From Verrucomicrobiota bacterium (GTDB lineage: Bacteria; Verrucomicrobiota; Verrucomicrobiia; Chthoniobacterales; UBA10450): 19,437 bases of DNA. The DNA is taken from contig QHPM01000126.1 of the NCBI GenBank assembly GCA_003219095.1, positions 1 through 19,437 on the forward strand, given 5' to 3'. Shown one piece after another: positions 1-7,276 of this stretch. The notes under the pieces are model-generated. The model saw nothing but the letters and a program-made list of their open reading frames with translations. It did not search any database and had not been told where the DNA came from. The position numbers and the translations under genes are program-made. Within the stretch, counting starts at the first letter, position 1. Each line of letters starts with the position of its first letter.

Positions 1-675
1 AAGTTGTAAGACGCAGGTTCTCGCGTCGCCCAAACAATGTCGACGATGTAATCTTTTACTCGATCGTCGATGTAAATGTTGTTCACCACATCGCGCGCTG
101 CGATAATGTGCTTCGGGTCGACCACCGCTGAAACACTGAGATCGGGCGCGGACGTCGCCATTAAATCGAGAATGCGGCGCTCTTCGTTTTTTTGTGGATA
201 ACCGATGTTCAACTTGAACATAAAACGATCGAGCTGCGCTTCGGGAAGTTGATACGTGCCCTCCTGCTCAAGTGGGTTCTGCGTTGCCAGCACCAGGAAC
301 GGATCGGACAGCGGATACGTTTTGTCGCCAATGGTGACCTGGCGCTCTTGCATCGCTTCTAGTAAGGCGCTTTGCACTTTGGCGGGAGCGCGATTGATTT
401 CATCGGACAGGATGAGGTTCGAAAAAATTGGACCAAACTAATTGCAGACGCTGGAATCCGGTTTGGATAGCGGAAGCAATCGTTTTGACGGTGAGCGTTT
501 TCGCCAGGCCGGGAACGCCTTCGAGCAAGACATGGCCGTTCGCCAGCAATCCGAGCAATAAACGATCGACCAGATACTTCTGACCGACGACGACGTGCGC
601 AACTTGCTCGCGCAGAGGTGCGATCCAGCGACCGAGCTCCTGGACCTGTTGGGAAATTTCCTGAGCAGATTTCAT
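1..675 (-). pseudogene. moxR: MoxR-family AAA+ ATPase, internal deletion and frameshift, 3' end outside window
   Basis: MoxR ATPases are AAA+ chaperone-like proteins, often encoded beside DUF58 and von Willebrand factor A genes and linked to maturation of metalloenzymes or envelope proteins. The start is ATG at 675-673. The first 78 residues read normally, with Walker A GVPGLAKT at residues 53-60, up to the motif FQRLQ (codon ending at 442). The reading then jumps frame: seven bases (441-435) separate it from [14 protein letters not shown], which starts at 434. From there the second frame is open to the left edge and carries Walker B (LILSDEIN), the sensor-like LATQNP region, QLDRFMF and finally DIVWATREP. 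Family members have roughly 27 residues between FQRLQ and GPIF, so about 74 bases are missing and the frame is broken. Family assignment is firm. Whether the lesion is real or an assembly error cannot be told here. Confidence 0.88.
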
Positions 676-796
676 GAGTTTTGTAAGACAGAAAACGTAG
701 GCCGAACGTTCGAATCAATCCTGCTGAATTTGTAGAGGCGCTTGTGTCAGCCGCTTTTTGTTGAATGGGCGTTTGACAGAAACGCCGCTAACCGCT

Positions 797-2191
797 TTAC
801 CTCTCGCTGCGCGCTCGGCAGGTCAACAAAATCGGCAAGCCCGGGTAGGGCTCGAGCTCGCGAATCCTCGCTTCAAGAAAACGGGCGAATGGCTGGGTCA
901 GAAGGTGAGGGGAATTGACAAAGAGCACGATCTCCGGCGGCGCGAATTCGCGCAATTGGTCCCCGCCGGATTGAGTCGCGTAAAACAGCTTCAATCGTTT
1001 GCCCTTTACCATTGGCGGCGGATTTGCGGCAAAGGCCGCCCTTAGCGCGCGATTCAATTTGCCGGTCCCGATATGCGCGCGTGCAGCCCGACGGATGCGT
1101 TCGATCATTTTGAAAATGCGATCAGCATGCTCTCCCGTCAGCGCGCTCGTGACCAGGACTGGCGCGTAATCGATGAAGAATAATTCCGCACGGGCGTTAG
1201 CAATCGCGTCTTCCATCGTCTGCCGTTGTTTGCGATTCGTCCGCACCAAATCCCATTTGTTGAGCGCGATGACGCAAGCTTTTCGTGCTTTCTGAATCAA
1301 TGCGGCGATGCGCCGGTCTTGCGCCTTTATCCCTTCGGCAGCGTCAATGACAAGCACGCAAATGTCCGCGCGCGTAATTGTCTTTTCCGCCCGCATTACT
1401 GAAAAGACTTCGACCGAGCTGGAATGTTTGCTGCGGGCCCGAATCCCGGCGGTATCGATGAAGAGGTAGCGTTTGCCTTCACGTTCGTACTCGATGTCGA
1501 CAGCATCGCGCGTAGTGCCGGGGAATTCGCTCACGATCGCGCGCCGGTCGTGGAGCAACGCGTTAATCAGCGATGACTTGCCTGCATTTGGACGGCCCGC
1601 GATTGCGATCTTAAGTTGAGGCAGGGGCGATTGACCCCAATCGCCCGCGGTCTGCCGGACGACTCGGTGAATCGCCCCTACCTTATCGATGGAACGCTCA
1701 CCGACTGGAAGCAGGCGAGCGATCTCATCGTTCAGGGTTTCGACGCCGAGTCCATGGGCCGCGCTGACTGGGAAAACATTCTCAAAACCGAGCGCGGAAA
1801 ATTCGTCCGCTCGCGGCTGGTGTTTCGGATCGTCGATTTTGTTAACGAGAAGTAGGACGGGTTTGTGCAATTTCCGAACGAGGCGAGCCAGTTCACGATC
1901 CATCGGATTTAACCCGTCCTGTCCATCAACTACAAAAAGAATAAGATCGCTCTCTTTCATTGCCAGTTCCGCCGATGCTCGCACGTCGCCTGTCAATTGA
2001 GTTTCACCTGCGCCGACAATCCCGCCGGTATCCCAAAGTCTGAAAGTCTTTCCGTCAATTTCGCATTTGGCAGAAATCCGGTCCCGCGTAATCCCCGGCT
2101 GGCCATGCACGATGGCAATGCGACGGCCCGCGATCCGGTTGAACAGCGCCGATTTTCCTACATTCGGCCGACCGACAATCGCGATGTTCAT
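797..2191 (-). CDS. der: Ribosome biogenesis GTPase Der (EngA)
   Basis: Der is a tandem-GTPase needed for maturation of the 50S ribosomal subunit in the cytoplasm. The 464-residue product has the full family layout. GTPase domain 1 has the P-loop GRPNVGKS at 7-14, WDTGG at 53-57 and NKID at 117-120. A linker leads to GTPase domain 2, with P-loop GRPNAGKS at 199-206, a DTAG switch near 246 and NKWD at 311-314. A C-terminal KH-like domain runs from about 375 and ends in the conserved PYPGLPI stretch. Length and motifs are complete, with no missing block, unlike moxR next door. The ATG start gives the expected N-terminus directly before the first P-loop. No clear Shine-Dalgarno sequence is seen. 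The gene lies 121 bp upstream of moxR and 139 bp downstream of pgsA, all on the minus strand. Confidence 0.97.
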   Translation of the reverse strand: MNIAIVGRPNVGKSALFNRIAGRRIAIVHGQPGITRDRISAKCEIDGKTFRLWDTGGIVGAGETQLTGDVRASAELAMKESDLILFVVDGQDGLNPMDRELARLVRKLHKPVLLLVNKIDDPKHQPRADEFSALGFENVFPVSAAHGLGVETLNDEIARLLPVGERSIDKVGAIHRVVRQTAGDWGQSPLPQLKIAIAGRPNAGKSSLINALLHDRRAIVSEFPGTTRDAVDIEYEREGKRYLFIDTAGIRARSKHSSSVEVFSVMRAEKTITRADICVLVIDAAEGIKAQDRRIAALIQKARKACVIALNKWDLVRTNRKQRQTMEDAIANARAELFFIDYAPVLVTSALTGEHADRIFKMIERIRRAARAHIGTGKLNRALRAAFAANPPPMVKGKRLKLFYATQSGGDQLREFAPPEIVLFVNSPHLLTQPFARFLEARIRELEPYPGLPILLTCRARSER

Positions 2192-2330
2192 CGCACTGCT
2201 ATATCAGAGGAAATTACGAAGCACCCGCGGCTCTGCTCTCTGTTGTTCTTTGCTTTCTGCCCCATCACTTCATTACTCCATGCTGCGCTCTCTGCTTTGT
2301 ATTTTCTGTTCTCTGACCTCTGACTTAGCG

Positions 2331-2936
2331 TCACCGCGTGGCGTGGGCGTGTCCTTCGGCCTGCAGTTGGCGGACGCCTTCAACCACGTAAATCACACCC
2401 GAAATGAGTGTGAAGATTCCCGCCACGATGACGACAAACCACAGCGGCAGAAATCGCAGCTGCAACATCACCCATGCGATCGCGCACATCTGACAAACGG
2501 TCGCGACCTTGCCCGTCCAACTTGGTTTCACCCGCATCTTGCTGCCAACGAAATAATGCAGGATGGCAGCACCGACCAAAATGACCGCGTCGCGGGTAAT
2601 GACGAGAACCGGGAACCACACCGGAAATTTTCCGTAATCGGGATCGCTCAGGCTCCAATTGGTAATGCTCAAGGTGATGATACCGCTCAGGAGCAAACCT
2701 TTATCGGCGATCGGGTCGAGAATAACACCCAACCTGCTGCGCTGATTGTAGCGACGGGCGACGTATCCATCAAGACCGTCGCTTGCCGCCGCCAGAAGAA
2801 AAACGATAATGGCGGCAAAACGCTGCCATTCCAGCGGGGCGCCGCGCCGGACGCTTTCGCCATAATAAATCGCGAGCGCCACGAAGACAGGAATCATCGC
2901 AATCCGGACGAGCGTGATTTTGTTGGCGGTAGTCAT
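2331..2936 (-). CDS. pgsA: CDP-diacylglycerol--glycerol-3-phosphate 3-phosphatidyltransferase
   Basis: PgsA is an inner-membrane enzyme that transfers the phosphatidyl group of CDP-diacylglycerol to glycerol-3-phosphate, the committed step to phosphatidylglycerol and cardiolipin. The 201-residue product carries the complete CDP-alcohol phosphatidyltransferase signature D-x2-DG-x2-AR-x8-G-x3-D-x3-D: Asp53, Asp56-Gly57, Ala60-Arg61, Gly70, Asp74 and Asp78. It has several hydrophobic helices. The N-terminal NKITLVRI matches PgsA rather than PssA. I chose ATG at 2936 because it places the conserved NKIT motif at residue 5. An in-frame TTG at 2960 would add eight residues; a GGAGG lies only one base before it, which is too close. 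A second member of the same superfamily, pssA, lies at 14682. Confidence 0.93.
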   Translation of the reverse strand: MTTANKITLVRIAMIPVFVALAIYYGESVRRGAPLEWQRFAAIIVFLLAAASDGLDGYVARRYNQRSRLGVILDPIADKGLLLSGIITLSITNWSLSDPDYGKFPVWFPVLVITRDAVILVGAAILHYFVGSKMRVKPSWTGKVATVCQMCAIAWVMLQLRFLPLWFVVIVAGIFTLISGVIYVVEGVRQLQAEGHAHATR

Positions 2937-3004
2937 GCCGGGAAAGACTAGCGCAAGCAAGCCTCCAACGTGCCAGCAAATTTATTCTACATCGCAGCAA
3001 GTGG

Positions 3005-3077
3005 TCGGCCGTTCCGCGGCCGATGACAAAGCGGCTGCCTCCAGACTAAACTCGACGGCTTTAAGCCGTCGAGTTTA
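3005..3077. repeat. Two adjacent intergenic hairpins (palindromic unit)
   Basis: Two perfect inverted repeats lie between pfpI and pgsA. The first is TCGGCCG (3005-3011), a 5-base loop, and CGGCCGA (3017-3023). The second is a 31-base near-perfect palindrome, 3047-3077, with 15-base arms around a single T; its left arm is TAAACTCGACGGCTT. Neither strand has a T-tract after the stem, so it does not look like an intrinsic terminator. It resembles the other palindromic spacers in this window (4737, 6674, 18852). A transcript hairpin that separates pfpI from pgsA is possible. Confidence 0.8.
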
Positions 3078-3109
3078 CGAATCGCGCATTTTCTGCGACG
3101 GCTTATTCT

Positions 3110-3694
3110 TTAGGTTTCGAGCCCCGCCCCGGCAAACTGAGTCTGCCTTGCGTGTTTCCCTTCGCAGAATTCTTCGATCATCTTCTTGTTGAACGCTGGA
3201 ATATCGTCGGGCTTGCGACTGGTAACGAGTCCGTTGTCCACCACCACTTCTTCGTTCACCCAATTGCCACCGGCATTTTTCACATCGGTCTGAATGTGCT
3301 CCCAGGACGTTAGTTTGCGTCCACGAATAACACCGGCGTCGATCAACACCCAGGGCGCATGACAAATTGCGGCCACTGGTTTGCCTTCGCGAAAGAAATG
3401 TTTCGTGAACTCAAGTGCGTCGGGAGTCGCGCGCAACTCATCCGGATTCATCAGACCACCAGGAAGCATCAGTGCATCAAATTCGTCCGGCTGCGCTTCA
3501 TCGAGCGGGATATCGACCTCGAATTTGTCACCTTTATCCGCGTGGTTCATTCCCTGAATTTGTCCCGGTTTAGGCGAAACGATTTTTGTTTCTGCGCCCG
3601 CTTCCTCCAGCGCTTTTCGCGGTTTCGTCATTTCCACCTGCTCAAATCCGTCAGTGACGAGAATCGCCACTTTCCTGCCATCCAATTTGCCCAT
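3110..3694 (-). CDS. DJ-1/PfpI family protein (class I glutamine amidotransferase-like)
   Basis: This belongs to the PfpI/YhbO branch of the DJ-1/ThiJ/PfpI superfamily. Members are small cytoplasmic proteins tied to stress resistance and variously reported as proteases or deglycases; the exact reaction here is not decided. The 194-residue product has the nucleophile elbow AICHAP with Cys111 followed by His112, and the acidic partner Glu18 in DGFEQVE, the usual Cys-His-Glu site. LPGGLMNPD near 77-85 and the C-terminal TSRKPDDIPAFN are typical of the subfamily. Length is normal. The ATG start is supported by a strong GGGAGGAA ribosome binding site six bases upstream. A palindrome 27 bp upstream may be an operator. 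Confidence 0.93.
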   Translation of the reverse strand: MGKLDGRKVAILVTDGFEQVEMTKPRKALEEAGAETKIVSPKPGQIQGMNHADKGDKFEVDIPLDEAQPDEFDALMLPGGLMNPDELRATPDALEFTKHFFREGKPVAAICHAPWVLIDAGVIRGRKLTSWEHIQTDVKNAGGNWVNEEVVVDNGLVTSRKPDDIPAFNKKMIEEFCEGKHARQTQFAGAGLET

Positions 3695-3700
3695 AAGAAT

Positions 3701-3708
3701 TTCCTCCC
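3701..3708 (-). promoter_or_regulatory. Strong Shine-Dalgarno of pfpI
   Basis: On the minus strand GGGAGGAA ends six bases before the ATG at 3694. It is the clearest ribosome binding site in the window; most other genes here show none. It fixes the start of the PfpI gene. Confidence 0.85.
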
Positions 3709-3720
3709 GTTGAAGTTTAT

Positions 3721-3752
3721 TTTGAATCGGCTAGTTGCCGACCATTCAAAAA
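3721..3752. repeat. Inverted repeat upstream of pfpI, possible operator
   Basis: TTTTGAAT (3721-3728) and ATTCAAAA (3745-3752) are perfect 8-base arms, with an inner GGC/GCC pair. The element lies 27-58 bp upstream of the PfpI start, in the expected promoter region, and is followed by an A/T run. A dyad here suits a repressor or activator site, but no known operator is recognised. Confidence 0.45.
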
Positions 3753-3796
3753 AATTTCGCAACCGCTGCCGCAGTTGGTCGTAAATCGAAAACTGC

Positions 3797-3825
3797 TTGG
3801 TCTGTGCGATGCCCGTGAGTAAGAT
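3797..3825 (+). promoter_or_regulatory. Putative sigma70 promoter of tRNA-Leu
   Basis: TTGGTC (3797-3802) and TAAGAT (3820-3825) are separated by exactly 17 bases. The mature tRNA 5' end lies 10 bases after the -10 box. Matches to TTGACA and TATAAT are partial (TTG; T-A-AT), so this is a prediction based on spacing and position. Confidence 0.5.
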
Positions 3826-3835
3826 TCGCGCGCAC

Positions 3836-3922
3836 GCCGATGTGGCGAAATGGCAGACGCAACGGACTTAAAATCCGTTGGGCCTTAAACGGCCCGTGCC
3901 GGTTCGAGTCCGGCCATCGGCA
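3836..3922 (+). tRNA. tRNA-Leu (anticodon UAA)
   Basis: The sequence folds into a class II cloverleaf. The acceptor stem pairs GCCGATG (3836-3842) with CATCGGC (3915-3921), and 3922 is the discriminator A. The anticodon stem ACGGA/TCCGT encloses the loop CTTAAAA with anticodon TAA at 3869-3871, which reads UUA and UUG. A long variable arm (GGGCC/GGCCC around 3880-3895) is diagnostic of leucine or serine tRNA, and the UAA anticodon makes it leucine. The T arm is GCCGG TTCGAGT CCGGC. No CCA is encoded. A truncated doc remnant begins immediately at its 3' end. Confidence 0.97.
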
Positions 3923-4101
3923 ATCTTCCGACAGCGGGCAGCGATGACAGCGGCGGTTGTTTTCCTTCGCCTAAATGGATTTCATCCCGTTGCTGATAGC
4001 GCCGAAGGGGAGCGATTGGTTCTGGACGGTCGCGGCCAGCAAAAATTGATCGCAAACAAACCGCTCGCCGGCTCCGAAAATTAATGCGCAAGATGGCTTG
4101 A
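3923..4101 (+). pseudogene. Decayed C-terminal remnant of a Doc/Fic-type toxin gene
   Basis: The stretch right after the tRNA reads RQRAAMTAAVVFLRLNG (from about 3929), then ADSAEGERLVLD. This resembles the part of Doc (death-on-curing, AMPylase/kinase-fold toxin) that follows the GNKR motif. The frame then slips. If one G is removed from the GG at about 4027 and one A from the A5 run at about 4040, it continues as VAASKIDRKQTARRLRKL and ends at a TGA at 4099-4101, a credible Doc C-terminus. The N-terminal half, including the HxFx[D/N]GNKR catalytic motif, and any Phd-like antitoxin are absent, so the toxin cannot be active. A shorter reading ending at 4084 is open without corrections. Family call is moderate; decay is likely. 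Confidence 0.5.
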
Positions 4102-4128
4102 TCTTGTCGCGAGGTTTCCAGAAGACTC

Positions 4129-4698
4129 ATGGCAGCAATGTCTTCTTTGTTTATTCCGGTAATTCTCGGGACCGCGCGGAAAGGTCGTCGTAGCGAAAAC
4201 GCGGCGCACTTCATTTTCGAGCAAACGAAAGCGCGCGCGGGCGTCGAAACCGAATTCGTCGATATTGCGAAAATTCCAATGCGGTTAGATGACGCCGGCG
4301 AGCAAATGAAGGATCCAGCGTTTTCCGACCTGGTGACGCGGGCGGACGGATTGATCCTGGTAGTGCCGGAATATAATCACGGCTATCCCGGTTTGTTGAA
4401 ACATGCGCTCGATATGAATCTAAAGGAATACATTCATAAAGCGGTCGGGATTTGCGGCGTCTCCGCCGGGCAATTCGGCGGTGCGCGTGTGATTGAAGCG
4501 TTGCTGCCGGTCATGCGCGAGCTGGGGTTGGTTACCATTTTCAATGACGTCAATTTTGGCCCGGTCGGCAAAATCTTCGGCGACGATGGAAAATTGCTCG
4601 ATCAACGTTTTGTCAGTCGCACGACGGAATTCCTCGACGAATTGATTTGGATGGCGCGGGTGTTGCGCGATGGACGGGAGAATGTTGCGCCGGTCTAG
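4129..4698 (+). CDS. NADPH-dependent FMN reductase family flavoprotein
   Basis: This 189-residue cytoplasmic protein has the flavodoxin-like fold of the NAD(P)H-dependent FMN/quinone/azo reductase family. Visible features are the phosphate-binding loop GTARKGRRSE at about 14-23 and the flavin-binding signature PEYNHGYPG at 80-88. ICGVSAGQFGG follows near 108-118. Members reduce FMN, quinones or other acceptors with NADPH; the physiological substrate here is unknown. Two ATGs compete, 4129 and 4138; the later one gives MSSLFIPVILGT, closer to the usual N-terminus. It follows the doc remnant on the same strand with no sign of shared function. Confidence 0.9.
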   Translation: MAAMSSLFIPVILGTARKGRRSENAAHFIFEQTKARAGVETEFVDIAKIPMRLDDAGEQMKDPAFSDLVTRADGLILVVPEYNHGYPGLLKHALDMNLKEYIHKAVGICGVSAGQFGGARVIEALLPVMRELGLVTIFNDVNFGPVGKIFGDDGKLLDQRFVSRTTEFLDELIWMARVLRDGRENVAPV

Positions 4699-4736
4699 CG
4701 ATCAGCGCAATCCGGCATCGGCGAGATCAGCGAATT

Positions 4737-4794
4737 GTAGCCGGGATCGATGATCCCGCTGAGATTTGTGGTCCGGCATGACCGATGCCGCTAC
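4737..4794. repeat. Nested intergenic inverted repeat with two hairpins
   Basis: Outer arms GTAGC (4737-4741) and GCTAC (4790-4794) enclose two internal hairpins. The first is CGGGATC-GAT-GATCCCG (4742-4758). The second is CGGCAT (4774-4779), a 5-base loop, and ATGCCG (4785-4790). It sits in the convergent gap between the FMN reductase and the CocE-type gene, where a bidirectional transcript barrier would fit. No T-tract is present. The architecture suggests a REP-like dispersed unit. Confidence 0.75.
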
Positions 4795-4809
4795 GGTGCA
4801 GGTGTTGCT

Positions 4810-6604
4810 TTAAGGAGTGGACGGGATTGGAACATCTAGCACGCTGGCGTGCTCTCCATCGTGCAGAATTCGCACATGCGCGGTGCGTGCATCTTTCGCC
4901 GTCTGGTTCGCCACCATGCCGTCGGAGTTATAATTTTTCTCGAAATAAATCGAGTTGGGCGCGCTCACTACAAGTCGGAGCCGGCTGCCTATCGCCATTC
5001 GGCGGGCAATGAAAAGACCGGGATTTAGGTCGCAGCGCACGATTTCGCCCTGCTGGACCAGCTTTTCTTGTCGAACCGACTCGCGGTAACGCAGGCGCCG
5101 GACATCGCTCCAAAGCGCGATGCTGGTGCCATCGGCCAGAATTTCATCGAGCTCGGCCGTGACATCGGTGTCGGGCACACCCGGGGAGATCCACAGCGTC
5201 AACTTTGGACAGCCGAGAAGCGTTGTTTCCTTCGAGACTGGGTCGCTATGATAAACGAGCCCATCCTTGCCGATGTTAAGCGCCCGCCGCTGGTCGAGTC
5301 CGGCTGTCTTTTCGTTATCCACGTTCTCCACTTCTTCACCGCGATGAACATCTAACGGGTCGTAGATGTATTCGTCCGCACCGCTGCCCGCCGGTTTTTC
5401 GCTCAAAATCCCGGAATGAAAAACGCCATTCCCTCCGCCATCGCTGGCGTCGAGATAAAGCGGGTGATGGTTTGCCGTCAGTTTCTCGAAATCCTCGGCG
5501 TATTTCCATTCGCCGTTTGCTCCGCTATTTCCGGGGGCTAACAAATAATAGGCGACGCGATCTTTGAGAAACTCTGGTTTGGCGCCGGATTTCATCGTCC
5601 AATCGTACCATTGCCGGTGCAGATCGTTCAGATCGATGACAGCGGCGCCGCCGAACTTAATTCCGCCGACTTCGTCCGTGGGGGTGCGAGTGCCGGCATG
5701 GTCCCACGGCCCGATAATCAGAAAGTGTTTCGCCCGTGTTTCCGCGGACGCGTTTACCAGATGATCGCGATAGTACGTGAGCGCGCCTAGTTCATCGCCA
5801 TCATATTGTCCAGTGATGGTGAGAATCGGCAGCGTGATCTTTGCGAATTGCTCGCGCGTCGGCACCATGGCGTCGTAATAGGCATCGACCATGGGATGAC
5901 CGATTACGCGCTGAAAATTCACCGAGGGATTACCGATGAAGCTATCTAGGGCTTTGAAAGGAATGTATTGCTTGTAAGCGTCGAGAAATTTCGTGCGCCA
6001 GAATTTCGAGTCGGCAAACAGATTTTGCTGGCTCGCGCGACCGCTTGTGTCCGTGAACCATTGCATGTCATACGGGATGCCAACATTATTGGTGAACGGA
6101 AAATCTAATTTTCGCCGTCGCCCATTGATCGAATCCGGCGTAGGAACCGCCCCACATCGCGACTTTGCCGTCACAAAACGGCTGTTTCGCGAACCATTCC
6201 ACTACGTCATAACCATCACGCGCGTCGTGGGCGAACGGCTCGAAGTCGCCGCCGGCATTCCCGCGTCCGCGTACATCGACCAGGGCAAAGGCGTAGCCAT
6301 GGGAAGCGAAGTAGGCCGCGCGCGCATGGTAACTGTCGGAGATGTAAGGCGTGAGGGTGAAAATGACTGGAGTCCGGCTAGCCGTTGCGTTCGCTGACTT
6401 GGGAAGATAAAGGGTGGCATTCAATTCGACCTTGTCGCGCATTGGAATCTTTACGGCCCAGCGCAAATCGTAATCAGCGGGCGGGGCTGACGGACTCGGT
6501 TTCGCCACGGGTTCCGGGGTAGGGGAAGTTTGCGCAATGGCGAGAGGCGCGAACACTAAAGAGACAAATACGACAAGCAATAAAGCAATCGGACGATTTT
6601 TCAT
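4810..6604 (-). pseudogene. Secreted CocE/NonD-type serine hydrolase (X-Pro dipeptidyl-peptidase S15 family), internal deletion and frameshift
   Basis: The family holds alpha/beta hydrolases that cleave esters or acyl-prolyl peptides with a Ser-Asp-His triad. The N-terminal part starts at ATG 6604 with a Sec signal peptide (hydrophobic core, likely cleavage after AIA at residue 24). It has DVRGRGNAGG near 110-119 and the nucleophile Ser154 in GGSYAG. After WATAK (Lys165, codon 6112-6110) four bases, 6109-6106, precede a second frame that starts DFPFTNN at 6105 and runs 431 residues to the stop at 4810. That part holds the triad Asp region (GQYDGDE), the His in GPWDHAG and the C-terminal jelly-roll domain. 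Relatives have about 19 residues (a segment like EFPPHL...) between these points, so about 53 bases are missing. Restored, the protein would be about 615 residues, a normal length. Whether the lesion is genuine is unknown. Confidence 0.88.
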
Positions 6605-6673
6605 AGTGACTGGGCAGTATCGAATCGAAATGGAGAAGGGAAGACAAGCGCGCATCAATCTAATCGCATCCCA

Positions 6674-6769
6674 GCTGAAGGTGGATCGAGCAGTCCCGTG
6701 CTCGATGTTAAATTAAGGGGCCTTCAGCGCCACTTATTAGCATCGCCCGCGGAGCGGCCGATCCACCTT
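6674..6769. repeat. 96-bp nested palindromic element
   Basis: Outer arms AAGGTGGATCG (6678-6688) and CGATCCACCTT (6759-6769) are a perfect 11-base inverted repeat. Overlapping it, GCTGAAGG (6674-6681) pairs with CCTTCAGC (6721-6728). ATCGAGCA (6684-6691) and TGCTCGAT (6699-6706) form an inner hairpin. The element fills the divergent gap between the CocE-type gene and the RF-like gene. It codes for nothing recognisable and looks like a MITE- or REP-type unit. Confidence 0.75.
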
Positions 6770-6855
6770 GCGATTTGCAGGGGATGTTTGGGTACGCTGA
6801 TTTGTTGACAAGAAATCCTGCATCGCAAATCTCAGTTTGGCGTGGCGCCAATGTG

Positions 6856-7218
6856 ATGAATCGAGAATTTCAACTTAACGAAGCTGATTTGGAGGAAACG
6901 TTTGCCCGGTCCTCCGGTCCGGGTGGACAACACGTTAATAAAGTTTCAACCGCGGTCACGCTACGCCATCGGCCGAGCGGTGTGAGCGTGACGGTGCAGG
7001 ATTCGCGTTCGCAAGCGACGAATCGTCGAATCGCACGAGAGCGGTTGGTGGCCGCGATAGAACAGGACCGCGTGAGAGATCGCGTCGCAAAACGGGCTCT
7101 GCGCGAAAAAGAGCGCCGACGAAAATCACCGCGTCCGGCAAAATTGAAAAAACGAATCCTCGAATCAAAGCGGAAACGGAGCGAGTTGAAGAAGCAGCGT
7201 GGCAAGATCCAGATGTGA
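6856..7218 (+). CDS. RF-1 domain peptide chain release factor-like protein (ArfB-like)
   Basis: The 120-residue protein consists of the catalytic domain of class I release factors without codon-recognition domains. The GGQ motif (residues 23-25, within SSGPGGQHVNK) places the glutamine that promotes peptidyl-tRNA hydrolysis in the ribosomal peptidyl transferase centre. The C-terminal third (about 75-120) is very rich in Lys and Arg, as in ArfB/YaeJ-type ribosome rescue factors, which use a basic tail in the empty mRNA channel. I chose ATG at 6856 because the family starts just before the DLEETF segment. The upstream in-frame ATGs at 6775 and 6784 give a tail without family character, next to a palindromic element. 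Rescue of stalled ribosomes is inferred from the family. Confidence 0.85.
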   Translation: MNREFQLNEADLEETFARSSGPGGQHVNKVSTAVTLRHRPSGVSVTVQDSRSQATNRRIARERLVAAIEQDRVRDRVAKRALREKERRRKSPRPAKLKKRILESKRKRSELKKQRGKIQM

Positions 7219-7276
7219 TGTAGTTGTTTTCCCCCGCGGAAGCGTCGCTCACAGCGCGGCGGCTCTAAAAATTGAA

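Noticed and set aside
2067..2951. Open frame of 294 codons on the plus strand opposite der and pgsA
   Set aside because: It crosses two clear genes and the spacer between them, is rich in His/Asp/Arg as expected from antisense reading, and matches no family.
3047..3077. Rho-independent terminator
   Set aside because: The stem is long, but neither strand has a T-tract after it.
435..6110. Shared AATTAG at the moxR and cocE junctions as a signature of one mechanism
   Set aside because: The match is six bases in AT-rich sequence and is absent from the gyrA junction, so chance is sufficient.
4810..6658. Two separate hydrolase genes in place of one broken gene
   Set aside because: The first fragment has the signal peptide and the nucleophile, the second has the Asp and His. 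Their homologies adjoin in one family, so they are one gene with a lesion.
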